From CAYJAZ01 sp964369185 (GTDB lineage: Bacteria > Desulfobacterota > Desulfovibrionia > Desulfovibrionales > Desulfovibrionaceae): a DNA stretch of 64,000 nt. The stretch covers positions 1-64,000 of the forward strand of contig CAYJEN010000002.1 in the NCBI GenBank assembly GCA_964369185.1, in the 5' to 3' direction. The position numbers were made by a program, and so were the translations under genes. Each line of letters starts with the position of its first letter. The stretch's first letter is position 1. Below the pieces are notes generated by a model. The model saw nothing but the letters and a program-made list of their open reading frames with translations, was not told where the DNA came from and ran no database searches. Of the stretch, positions 25,360 through 34,096 are shown piece by piece.

Positions 25360-26439
25360 TTATTTTGTAGGAAGTTGATGTTTTAGAAGCACTCGCCATA
25401 CCATACTTGCTTGAGCAAGACATAAAGTTTCGCTAAGTTCAGCTCCGTAAGAGAGGGCACTGATAGGAAGTTTAGTTCTTGCAGACATATTTACCATTGC
25501 TCCAAAGTGCGTTGCTTCATCAAGTTTTGTCCAAAGAATACTTGTAGGTACATGACATTTGTATTGTTCGATATAAGAATCGAGCTGAGCTGATGAATAT
25601 TGAGGGCTCAAACAAAGGTGACATGATATATTTTGCTTAACTTGCGCTAAACCAAAATTTTCAAACTTTTTCATAAGGGTTTCGCCTTTTGGTAGAGATT
25701 GAAAATCTACAAATACATGGTCATAATCTATTGTGGTTTTTATTGCATCTACAAGACTGTTTTTGTCAGTCGCTTCAAGGCAAAGAAAACCTGATAATTC
25801 ACTGAAATATTTAAGTATAAGTCTGCCACTTCCACGTGTACTGTCGGTATTTATGAAAGCAATCTTTGAGTCTGGCTTTTGCTCTCTAATAGCAAGTGCA
25901 AGACGAAGCGCCGAGGTTGTTTTACCAACTCCATAAGGACCTACAAGTATATGAATATGTTGATTCCAAAAATCTGATTCTTCGCCTTGGATAGGCACTG
26001 TATCAGTGAGGGCTGCTAAAAGCGAGCCATCGTATTTTGGAAGTGTAAGCTTATGGTAAAGCTCAACAACAACATCATTTTCCACACCTTCATTTTGTAA
26101 ATATTCTAAAGCAATACGTTGGCGTGGGCTAATTTTTTCCCAGTTTAGGGCAGGTTGCATAAGTGCATAAACATGCTCTTTAAACCTGTTCCAATCTTTA
26201 TGCCATTCTTCAAAGCCTGATGGAGCAACCATTGAGCTTGAAACAGAAGAAGACGAAGATTGATAGTCCATAACTTGTGGTGTTTCTTTTCTTTCAATGC
26301 CGGCAGTTACTTCAAAACAACGCTTGTTATTTTGACGAAACTCTCTGCTGCCTAGTATTACGGCGTCGCTACCCATTTCTGCCTTAACTTGGGCAAGAAC
26401 TTCTTTAGTATTGGCGCCTTGAAATGTACGTACCTGCAT
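25360..26439 (-). CDS. flhF: Flagellar placement SRP-type GTPase FlhF with unusual G motifs
   Basis: A 359-residue protein with a basic N-terminal region, an N domain and a G domain. The P-loop GPYGVGKT (167-174) and TKLD (304-307) are normal. The expected DTYR switch reads TDSTR (198-202). The expected DTAGR of the G3 motif reads VDFQSLPKG (244-252), so the catalytic Asp-Thr-Ala-Gly signature is lost apart from the first Asp. GTP binding is likely retained, while hydrolysis or FlhG-triggered activation may differ. FlhF directs the flagellum to the pole. It is the first gene of the motility operon. Confidence 0.9.
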   Translation of the reverse strand: MQVRTFQGANTKEVLAQVKAEMGSDAVILGSREFRQNNKRCFEVTAGIERKETPQVMDYQSSSSSVSSSMVAPSGFEEWHKDWNRFKEHVYALMQPALNWEKISPRQRIALEYLQNEGVENDVVVELYHKLTLPKYDGSLLAALTDTVPIQGEESDFWNQHIHILVGPYGVGKTTSALRLALAIREQKPDSKIAFINTDSTRGSGRLILKYFSELSGFLCLEATDKNSLVDAIKTTIDYDHVFVDFQSLPKGETLMKKFENFGLAQVKQNISCHLCLSPQYSSAQLDSYIEQYKCHVPTSILWTKLDEATHFGAMVNMSARTKLPISALSYGAELSETLCLAQASMVWRVLLKHQLPTK

Positions 26440-26507
26440 AGCATTTATCCAATTTATTTTTAAAAAATTATAAAATTCAAGTTTTTAAAAACATAGCAGA
26501 AAAGTTA

Positions 26508-26522
26508 ACACTTGACAAGTGT
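26508..26522. promoter_or_regulatory. Palindrome upstream of the flhF operon
   Basis: ACACTTGACAAGTGT is a perfect seven-base inverted repeat around a central A, about 70 bases before the flhF start. On the minus strand a TTGACA hexamer overlaps it, so it could be an operator over a -35 element. No known regulator is assigned. Confidence 0.35.
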
Positions 26523-26596
26523 CAATAATCTACCGGTTCTTAAGCAATAAACGTGCCAATAATTTATAGTAATTTTGACACCCCGTTTACGTTAAG

Positions 26597-26649
26597 AAAG
26601 GGAAAACTAAACTTATTTGAATAAGACCTATAAGCTTAGAATTCCCTTT
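26597..26649 (-). terminator. Long hairpin after def
   Basis: Outer arms AAAGGGAA and TTCCCTTT, with imperfect inner pairing (CTAAaCTTA with TAAGcTTAG). It begins 17 bases after the def stop and would end the hisS-aspS-def transcript. Confidence 0.65.
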
Positions 26650-26665
26650 TACATCTTTTTATATT

Positions 26666-27166
26666 CTAGCGTTTTAGCTTTTTATTGTATAAAGTGCGCT
26701 TGAGATTAGAAAGGTGTGTTATGAATGTTTTACCGTCAAGGTGGTCACACTCATGCTGAATGCATGCGGAAAGATATTCCTTTCCTTCAATTTCAATTGG
26801 ATTATTATCGAGGTCAACACCGGTTACTTTTACGTGACACGGGCGCGCAACTTCACTGCGAAGACCTGCAACTGAAAGACAACCTTCGTTTTCTTTATGT
26901 TTTTTAGGGTCTAATATTGTGAGTTTAGGGTTAATAACAAGAACCAAATCTTGCACTTCAGCGTCCGGGTCTGCAAGGTTTCTATCGATAATAACCATGC
27001 GATATGGTTCACCAATTTGAGTTGCAGCTAAGCCTACACCACCTACATGATTGAGAGTGTCAAACATATCTGTAGCGATTTGTTTTATTTGATCGTTTAT
27101 TTCTTCAACAGGTTTTGCAACAGTTGCAAGAAATGGGTCAGGGTAGAGAAGTATTTTTCTAAGCAT
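26666..27166 (-). CDS. def: Peptide deformylase
   Basis: A 166-residue enzyme that removes the formyl group of nascent proteins. All three motifs are present: GVGLAATQ (Gln50), EGCLS (Cys96) and HECDH (His138, Glu139, His142), which bind the catalytic metal. Length is normal. It follows aspS by nine bases, within a translation-related operon. Confidence 0.95.
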   Translation of the reverse strand: MLRKILLYPDPFLATVAKPVEEINDQIKQIATDMFDTLNHVGGVGLAATQIGEPYRMVIIDRNLADPDAEVQDLVLVINPKLTILDPKKHKENEGCLSVAGLRSEVARPCHVKVTGVDLDNNPIEIEGKEYLSACIQHECDHLDGKTFITHLSNLKRTLYNKKLKR

Positions 27167-27175
27167 TATAAACCT

Positions 27176-29002
27176 TTAGTCAGCTTTTTTTTCTTGTAGA
27201 CGAATGCCAAGTTCACGAAGCTGTTTTGCATCTACCATTGAAGGTGCTTCGGAAAGTAGGCAAGTGCCTCTTTGAGTTTTAGGGAATGCGATAACATCGC
27301 GGATTGATGGAGAATCTGTAAGCAACATTGCAATACGATCAAGTCCAAAAGCAATACCGGCATGAGGCGGAGCACCAAATTCAAGAGCATTAATAAAGAA
27401 GCCGAATTGTTCTTGAGCTTTTTCTTCTGTAAATCCAAGAGCTTTAAACATAGTAGATTGTGCTTGCATTGTGTGGTTACGTACTGAACCGCCACCAATT
27501 TCATAGCCGTTCATAACTAAGTCATAAGCACGTGAAAGACATTTTGCAGGGTCTGATTGAAGAAGTTCTTCGTGGTCAGGTCTTACAGCTGTGAATGGGT
27601 GGTGACATGCAACATAGCGTTTTTCTTCATCATCGTAATCGAAGAGAGGGAAGTCAGTCACCCAAAGGAGGTTGAAAGTATTTTCAGGAATAAGTTTGAA
27701 CTGTTCAGCAAGTTTCACACGTAAGTTACCAAGAGCAGCGTTTACCATAGAAGCATCACCGGCTTGGAAGAAGATGATATCGCCGGCTTTAAGGTCGAGT
27801 CTTTCTTGGAGAGCAGCTTTTTCTTCATCAGAGAAGAATTTAACGATTGGTGATTGCCATTCATTGTTTTCTTTTACTTTAATCCAAGCAAGACCGGTTG
27901 CACCATAGATTTTTACAAATTCAGTTAACTCATCAATATGTTTACGAGAAAGTTCTTCTGCTTTGTCTAGTTTGAGAGCTTTTACAAGTTGAGCAGCTGC
28001 AAATACTTTAAATCCTGAATTTTTGAAAATATCAGAAAGTTCAACGAGTTTGAGATCAAAACGAGTATCAGGTTTATCAACACCGTAATCTCTCATTGCT
28101 TCTTCCCAAGTAATACGAGCGAAAGGAGCAGTCATTTCTAAACCTAAAGTATTTTTGAAGATTTCTTGCATAAGACCTTCAGCCATACCCATTACGGTTT
28201 GTTCATCAGCAAAAGACATTTCAATATCTATTTGTGTAAATTCAGGCTGACGATCAGCACGTAAATCTTCATCACGGAAACAACGAACGATTTGATAGTA
28301 GCGGTCAATTCCTGCTACCATACTCATTTGTTTGAACATTTGCGGTGATTGTGGAAGTGCAAAGAAACTACCCGGATTCATACGGCTAGGTACTAAGAAG
28401 TCTCTAGCGCCTTCTGGTGTAGATTTTGTAAGAATAGGAGTTTCAAGTTCAATAAAGTTGATTGAATCAAGATAGTTACGTGTAGCTTGAGAAGTTTTAT
28501 GGCGGATAAGAAAGTTGTTTGCCATTTTAGGGCGACGAAGGTCAAGGTAGCGCCATTGCAAGCGTAAGTTTTCAGAAGCTTCTGTTCTGTCTTCGATTGG
28601 GAATGGAGGTGTTTTTGATGTGTTGAGGAGTTTCCATTCGTGCACAACAATTTCAACTTCGCCTGTAGCAAGGTTTGGATTTATCATACCGTCTGGACGA
28701 GGGCGTACATATCCTTTAATAGCAAGTACGTATTCTGAACGGATGATATGAGCATCTTTGTGTGCTTCAGGAGCAATTTCAGGGCTGAATACAAGCTGAG
28801 TGATTCCTTTTCTATCACGCAAATCAATAAAGATAAGCCCGCCATGATCGCGGCGGTATTGAGTCCAACCCATAAGGCAAACTTCTTCTTTATCATTTGA
28901 AGCATTTAGAGAGCCGCAATCATGTGTGCGTTGCCAATCTTCTAATGGTGCAATATACTTTGCGTGATCTGCTTGAATATCTAAGTTTTGTACTTGACTC
29001 AT
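27176..29002 (-). CDS. aspS: Aspartyl-tRNA synthetase
   Basis: A 608-residue class II synthetase of bacterial type. An N-terminal OB-fold anticodon domain includes GWTQYRRDHGGLIFIDLRD. The catalytic core has FRDEDLRADRQPEFTQID as motif 2 and GIAFGLDRIAML as motif 3. The large GAD insertion lies between them. The start is set at the ATG at 29002 instead of an upstream TTG. It charges tRNA-Asp and, if no separate discrimination occurs, perhaps tRNA-Asn; an asnS gene at the window end suggests a discriminating enzyme. Confidence 0.95.
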   Translation of the reverse strand: MSQVQNLDIQADHAKYIAPLEDWQRTHDCGSLNASNDKEEVCLMGWTQYRRDHGGLIFIDLRDRKGITQLVFSPEIAPEAHKDAHIIRSEYVLAIKGYVRPRPDGMINPNLATGEVEIVVHEWKLLNTSKTPPFPIEDRTEASENLRLQWRYLDLRRPKMANNFLIRHKTSQATRNYLDSINFIELETPILTKSTPEGARDFLVPSRMNPGSFFALPQSPQMFKQMSMVAGIDRYYQIVRCFRDEDLRADRQPEFTQIDIEMSFADEQTVMGMAEGLMQEIFKNTLGLEMTAPFARITWEEAMRDYGVDKPDTRFDLKLVELSDIFKNSGFKVFAAAQLVKALKLDKAEELSRKHIDELTEFVKIYGATGLAWIKVKENNEWQSPIVKFFSDEEKAALQERLDLKAGDIIFFQAGDASMVNAALGNLRVKLAEQFKLIPENTFNLLWVTDFPLFDYDDEEKRYVACHHPFTAVRPDHEELLQSDPAKCLSRAYDLVMNGYEIGGGSVRNHTMQAQSTMFKALGFTEEKAQEQFGFFINALEFGAPPHAGIAFGLDRIAMLLTDSPSIRDVIAFPKTQRGTCLLSEAPSMVDAKQLRELGIRLQEKKAD

Positions 29003-29024
29003 AATGTATATATCCCTCAATCAA

Positions 29025-30272
29025 TTATTTATTTTGCAAGTATGCAGCGAGGGCATCTTGCTTAATGGTTTCTTGTTCGCCTGTTGACATATCTTTTACA
29101 ACAATACTTTGTGATTTAAACTCATCTTCTCCAAGAATAAGTGTAAATCCGGCTTGTGATTTATCAGCTTGTCTCATAAGTGATTTCATGCTGCGTTCAC
29201 CGAAAGCATAATCGCCTTTAATTCCAACCTTTCTAAGCTCTTGAGCTATAAGGAAAGCTTCTTCTCTTGCATTTTTATCAAGAACGGCAAGGAAGAAGGT
29301 AGGAAGTTGTGGGCTTGGAGGAGATGCGAGCATTGCTAATCGTTCCATACCGCATGCAAAGCCGATTCCTGATACATCAGCTCCACCAATTTGTTTTACC
29401 AAACCATCGTATCTACCGCCGCCTGCTATTGAGGATTGTGATCCTACTCCGTCGGAGACAGCTTCAAAAGTTGTGCGGATATAGTAGTCAAGTCCGCGAA
29501 CTAATTTAGAATTTACTATGTATTTGATTCCGCTTTTATCGAGCATTGATACTACTTGAGAAAAATGGTCTTTACATTCTTGGCAATGATAATCGGCAAA
29601 TTTAGGTGCTTTTTCGACGTACTCAGCGCAAGTAGGCACTTTACAATCTAAAACGCGCAAAGGATTTGTATGAATTCTGCGTCTGCAATCTTCACAAAGA
29701 GCTTCTCCGTCAAGTTCAAGTAGATACTTAGTAAGAGCTTCTTTGTATTGTGGACGACATACTTGGCAACCGAGCGAGTTTACATGCATAGTAAAATCAG
29801 TAATTCCCAATGTATGAAGGAAAAGATTAAGCATATAAATAACTTCAGCGTCATTTTCCGGTTCAGCGGAGCCAAGGCATTCGCAGTTTATCTGATGAAA
29901 CTGTCTCATTCTACCTTTTTGTGGTCTTTCGTATCTGAACATTGGTCCGGTAGTGAAGAATTTATACACAGTACCTTGTGTGTACATTTTGCTTTCAACA
30001 AAAGCGCGCATAACACCGGCAGTTGCTTCTGGTCTTAGAGTAATATTACGATTTCCCTTATCGGTGAAAGAGTACATTTCTTTGCCGACAACATCAGTTT
30101 CTTCGCCTATAGAGCGACAAAAAAGTTCAGTTACTTCAACAATCGGTGTACGAAGTTCATTATAAGAAAAGCGTGAGAATATTGAACGAGCTGTATTTTC
30201 CATATGAGTGAACATATCAGCTTCAGAGCCAAATAGATCTGCAAAACCTTTTAAACCTTGAATGTGTGCCAT
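29025..30272 (-). CDS. hisS: Histidyl-tRNA synthetase
   Basis: A 415-residue class II synthetase. FRYERPQKGRMRQFHQ is motif 2, LVRGLDYYIRTTFE is the histidine-specific motif, and GIGFACGMERLAM is motif 3. A C-terminal anticodon-binding domain follows (from about residue 320). Length is normal. It is the first gene of hisS-aspS-def. The upstream 30273-30428 stretch is AT-rich with a TIR relic at its far end. Confidence 0.95.
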   Translation of the reverse strand: MAHIQGLKGFADLFGSEADMFTHMENTARSIFSRFSYNELRTPIVEVTELFCRSIGEETDVVGKEMYSFTDKGNRNITLRPEATAGVMRAFVESKMYTQGTVYKFFTTGPMFRYERPQKGRMRQFHQINCECLGSAEPENDAEVIYMLNLFLHTLGITDFTMHVNSLGCQVCRPQYKEALTKYLLELDGEALCEDCRRRIHTNPLRVLDCKVPTCAEYVEKAPKFADYHCQECKDHFSQVVSMLDKSGIKYIVNSKLVRGLDYYIRTTFEAVSDGVGSQSSIAGGGRYDGLVKQIGGADVSGIGFACGMERLAMLASPPSPQLPTFFLAVLDKNAREEAFLIAQELRKVGIKGDYAFGERSMKSLMRQADKSQAGFTLILGEDEFKSQSIVVKDMSTGEQETIKQDALAAYLQNK

Positions 30273-30428
30273 ATTACTTACCTGATTAATAGTTAAATAA
30301 GTTGTTTTAATAGCTCTTTTCTAAGCACTTGTCAAATCATAAATAATAGTGAACGAAAGCAAATTTTCAATAAGATTATTTATATGAAATTAGAAATTTC
30401 TATACATTAGCTAGTATGATTTTAATTT

Positions 30429-30449
30429 GAATTTAGAAACACACCCTAG
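30429..30449. repeat. Relic of a MITE terminal repeat overlapping the MFS gene end
   Basis: GAATTTAGAAACACACC followed by CTAG is identical to the consensus outer end of the MITE-like elements, with no element body beside it. It encodes the last residues (Arg-Val-Cys-Phe) and the TAA stop of the MFS transporter on the minus strand. Confidence 0.65.
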
Positions 30450-31596
30450 TTATTTTAGTTTTAATAATCATATAAGGTAGAGCAATGACTAAGAAAATAA
30501 AATGTAATATTGCAAGAGTTAAGAATACATTTCCACGTTCAAGATTTGGGATAAGAGTAGGAGAAAATTCTAATAGAATCGGTGAAAGGAATTGCCCTAA
30601 AAACATACTAATAGTATAGAATGCCATGACTTTAACGAGTTGAGATTTTTCAACAGAATTTGAAAGTGAAATTGCTGATAATGGCATGCAAATACCTATC
30701 GAAATAGAATTTAAAATTCCAGCAATAAAAATTAATGTTTGACTTTGTGCAAAACTAGCTAGACTAAATGAAATTGAAGCAGATAAAGGAATAAGTAAAA
30801 AAGTATACGACTTTAACTTATTTATAATTTTATGTAATAAAAAAGATACAGCAAAACTTGAAAAACTTCCAAGAGCAAGCAAATAACCTGCTGTAGCTGA
30901 ATTTCCTAAACCTCGCTCGCTAATTAGAATAGCGATATTAGTAAAATATCCAAACATTGAAACGGTAAAGAAACCCATGCATACGATTATAAAATAACAA
31001 ATTGGTGGAATTCTAGTTTGCGTACCTTGCTCAAAAGTATTAGTTGTATTTTTTATGATTTTCTGATTAGGAATAAAAAAATAAACAGCAAAAAAAATAG
31101 GAATTGCAACAAGATAAGATAGAAATGCATATCTCCAAGAAAAATATGCCAACCAACCGGAAATTAGAATGCATGTCATATTTCCTAAAGAAATACTTGA
31201 ACCTTGTCTCGCCATTACAATATTTTTCTCAGCTCCAGTAAAAAAATCAGAAGGGAGTGAGGAGGAGATAGGCATGATAAGCCCAATTGCTATTCCTAAG
31301 AGAGCACGCAAAAAAAGAATCGAGTAAATACTAGATACAAGTCCGGCACTTGAACCAATGAAGGCAAAAAGAAAAATAGCAAACATTAATACATTTTTCT
31401 TTCCGAATCGCTGGCAAAGCGGAATAGCAAAATAAGAGCTTGGTATAACAATAAGCGCAGGCATTGTAAGAATTAATTGAATAAGAGTTGGGTTAACTCC
31501 TTCAAAAAAAACGTTTAATGCTCCCATTGCAGGGGATATTATTGAAGTTCCTAAGACAGATATTGAGGCAATGAGATAAATGCAAATTTTAATCAT
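30433..31596 (-). CDS. Major facilitator superfamily transporter
   Basis: A 387-residue, 12-helix MFS permease. The loop after helix 2 reads CQRFGKKNVLMF, the family motif, and helix 4 shows RALLGIAIGLIMPISSS. The layout resembles DHA1-type drug or metabolite exporters; substrate unknown. The start is moved to 31596, where AAGGAC stands at a good distance. The C-terminus is encoded within a MITE terminal-repeat relic, so the native end may have been replaced. It follows the U32 gene by 50 bases. Confidence 0.82.
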   Translation of the reverse strand: MIKICIYLIASISVLGTSIISPAMGALNVFFEGVNPTLIQLILTMPALIVIPSSYFAIPLCQRFGKKNVLMFAIFLFAFIGSSAGLVSSIYSILFLRALLGIAIGLIMPISSSLPSDFFTGAEKNIVMARQGSSISLGNMTCILISGWLAYFSWRYAFLSYLVAIPIFFAVYFFIPNQKIIKNTTNTFEQGTQTRIPPICYFIIVCMGFFTVSMFGYFTNIAILISERGLGNSATAGYLLALGSFSSFAVSFLLHKIINKLKSYTFLLIPLSASISFSLASFAQSQTLIFIAGILNSISIGICMPLSAISLSNSVEKSQLVKVMAFYTISMFLGQFLSPILLEFSPTLIPNLERGNVFLTLAILHFIFLVIALPYMIIKTKITRVCF

Positions 31597-31646
31597 ACAG
31601 GATGTCCTTAGAGATATATCTCGTCTCAATAATGTTCTTTGAATAT

Positions 31647-32930
31647 TTAATCTATAGTTTGGATATAGAGTTTTTCTTGTAAGTACTTGCTTTCACAGTG
31701 TATTACGCCTTTCATTCCCGGATGAATTTGAGTTACTTTTTCACCTTTATGATTTTCTAAGGTATATTCACTTAAATGTGGTCTTTGATAACCAGGCACA
31801 AGTACTTGAATATTTTTACCTTCGTGAAGAGGAGCACGTACATCTAAAAGCCAAGAAGAGTCGCTGAGTTTTTCAAGTACACGAGCAACAATTTTTTTAT
31901 TTTGTTTTATCGGAAGTGCTTCAACGCGTCTTTCAGGTAGGAAAAATCCTGTGGAAAGTGGGCGAGTTGCAACACTTGCAAGATCTTGAATAAGATCATT
32001 TAGCGAATAAGGAAGGTTCTTCTTTTCTTCTGCTGTCAAAAGAGTTCTATCAAGAGCAGTTCTATAAATATCAGTTACTTGAGCAACATAACTAGGACTT
32101 TTTGTTCTTCCCTCTATTTTGAGTGAAGCCACACCAATCTGTTTTAGGTAGCTCATATAACGAATAAGACAGTGCTCATGTGGAGACCAAATTGTAGATA
32201 GTTCTTCATTTTCTTCAGCAATCCAAAGAACTTCATCTGGATTTCCACGGTGTGCAAGATGCAGAGTTGATTCATTTTTTCTAATTTCTTTAGCTTTGTA
32301 ATCGAACCTACATGGCTGTGAGCAACCTCCATGATTTGCGACTCGATTATTCGACCACATAGAAAGAAGACAGTGCCCTGAAAGCGCAAGGCACATTGCG
32401 CCATGCATGAAAACTTCGCACTCCATATCGGGGAGAGCAGATGTCATCTCTTTGATATTTTTGAAGTTTGTTTCACGAGCAAGGTTTACTCTTGTTGCAC
32501 CTAATTTTTGCCAAAATCTAATACTTTCAATATTTGTTGTATGCGCTTGAGTTGAAACGTGGATTGGAATTTCAGGGCAAATTTCTCTTGCAAGTAAGAA
32601 CACACCCGGATCTGCTATGATAAGGGCGTCAACTTGTTCTTCTTTTTTAGTGTCGGCAAGTTGTTCGAGTCTTTCTTTAACGAGAGGAATTTGTTCATTA
32701 AATGGTAGTGCATTTAAGCAGTAGAACACTTCAATCTGTGATTCATGCGCATGTTTTACAGACTGACATAATTCTTCTTGAGTAAAACCATGTGACATTT
32801 TACGTAAGTTTAGACCATCACCGCCAAGGTAAATGGCGTCTGCCCCATAAATACAAGCTGTTTCAAACTGTTCTTTTCCACCTGCAGGAACAAGGAGCTC
32901 CGGCAGATTTTTATTTCTTTCTTTTCGCAT
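31647..32930 (-). CDS. U32 family protein (TrhP/RlhA-like)
   Basis: A 427-residue protein of the U32 'peptidase' family, many of which are now known as tRNA or rRNA hydroxylation factors (TrhP, RlhA). The signature EVFMHGAMC lies mid-protein, followed by CLLS and the CSQPCRFDY cysteine cluster, which may bind iron-sulfur. A C-terminal domain of about 100 residues with beta character follows. It is adjacent to tgt, another tRNA-modifying gene, which supports an RNA-modification role. No clear ribosome-binding site is visible before the ATG, so the start is uncertain. Confidence 0.82.
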   Translation of the reverse strand: MRKERNKNLPELLVPAGGKEQFETACIYGADAIYLGGDGLNLRKMSHGFTQEELCQSVKHAHESQIEVFYCLNALPFNEQIPLVKERLEQLADTKKEEQVDALIIADPGVFLLAREICPEIPIHVSTQAHTTNIESIRFWQKLGATRVNLARETNFKNIKEMTSALPDMECEVFMHGAMCLALSGHCLLSMWSNNRVANHGGCSQPCRFDYKAKEIRKNESTLHLAHRGNPDEVLWIAEENEELSTIWSPHEHCLIRYMSYLKQIGVASLKIEGRTKSPSYVAQVTDIYRTALDRTLLTAEEKKNLPYSLNDLIQDLASVATRPLSTGFFLPERRVEALPIKQNKKIVARVLEKLSDSSWLLDVRAPLHEGKNIQVLVPGYQRPHLSEYTLENHKGEKVTQIHPGMKGVIHCESKYLQEKLYIQTID

Positions 32931-32956
32931 AGTTTTATATGTAATATGTTGTAATA

Positions 32957-34069
32957 TTATGTTGTATAGATTTTTTTATACTGTTCGTAAACTTTAGAAA
33001 ACGTGCCTTCAAGAATTGCTTTTCTGGCAGTTTTTACAGTCTTTAAGAAGTATGTAAGGTTGTGTAAAGAGTTTAATCTAAATGATAATAGCTCCTTACT
33101 TACATATAAATGGCGAAGATAGGCTTTTGTAAATGTTCGGCATGTATAGCAATCACATTCCGGATCAAGTGGTGAATCATCTTCGGCATAATCTTTTCTT
33201 TTGATATTTATCTTGCCTTGAGAAGTATATAATGTGCCGTTTCTTGCATTTCTTGTTGGAAGAACGCAGTCGAACATATCCACACCACGATAAATTCCTT
33301 CGATAAGATCAAGAGGAGTACCAACGCCCATTAAATAACGAGCTTTATCTTGAGGGAGAACAGGATCTAAAGCTTCAAGACAATTGAACATATCTTCTTT
33401 AGGTTCGCCAACGCTCAACCCGCCGATAGCATAACCTTCAAAGCCAATATCCATAAGTTGTTCAGCTGAAAGTTTACGAAGTTCAGGGTAGGTTACACCT
33501 TGAACAATACCAAAAAGGAGCTGACCTTTTTCTTCTACCATTTCAGCAGGATACGCATTTCTACAGCGCTTTGCCCAGCGGGTAGTACGTTCAACCGCTT
33601 TTAGAGCATCATCGTAAGTAGCCGGATATGCAAGGCATTCATCAAAGTTCATCATGATATCAGAACCAAGATTATTTTGAATTTTTATCACGCTTTCCGG
33701 CGTGAAAAGATGTTTTGAGCCATCAAGATGCGAACGAAATTCAACACCTTCTTCTTTAATTTTTGTCAAAGAATTCAAGCTGAAAACTTGGAAGCCGCCG
33801 GAATCAGTCAAAATTGGTTTATGCCACTTATTAAATTCGTGCAGTCCACCACGTCTTTTAATAAGTTCGTCACCAGGACGTAGATAGAGATGATAAGTAT
33901 TTCCTAAAATAATTTGAGCACCAATATCTTCTAAGTCATCGGGAGCAATAGCTTTTACCGAGCCAACTGTTCCAACCGGCATAAATATAGGAGTTTCAAT
34001 TTCACCGTGAGCCGTTTTTAGAATACCGGCACGTGCATTATTATCTTTTGCTAAAAGAGTGTAAGACAT
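32957..34069 (-). CDS. tgt: tRNA-guanine transglycosylase
   Basis: A 370-residue enzyme exchanging guanine 34 for preQ1 in queuosine tRNAs. Active-site elements LTDSGGFQVFSL and FDCVLPTRNARNG carry the two catalytic aspartates. Zinc ligands are in CDCYTC and the following His of RHLYV. AAGGA lies four bases before the ATG. It follows lon by 27 bases. Confidence 0.95.
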   Translation of the reverse strand: MSYTLLAKDNNARAGILKTAHGEIETPIFMPVGTVGSVKAIAPDDLEDIGAQIILGNTYHLYLRPGDELIKRRGGLHEFNKWHKPILTDSGGFQVFSLNSLTKIKEEGVEFRSHLDGSKHLFTPESVIKIQNNLGSDIMMNFDECLAYPATYDDALKAVERTTRWAKRCRNAYPAEMVEEKGQLLFGIVQGVTYPELRKLSAEQLMDIGFEGYAIGGLSVGEPKEDMFNCLEALDPVLPQDKARYLMGVGTPLDLIEGIYRGVDMFDCVLPTRNARNGTLYTSQGKINIKRKDYAEDDSPLDPECDCYTCRTFTKAYLRHLYVSKELLSFRLNSLHNLTYFLKTVKTARKAILEGTFSKVYEQYKKIYTT

Positions 34070-34096
34070 AAAATCCTTGTTCTATACGAATAAAGT

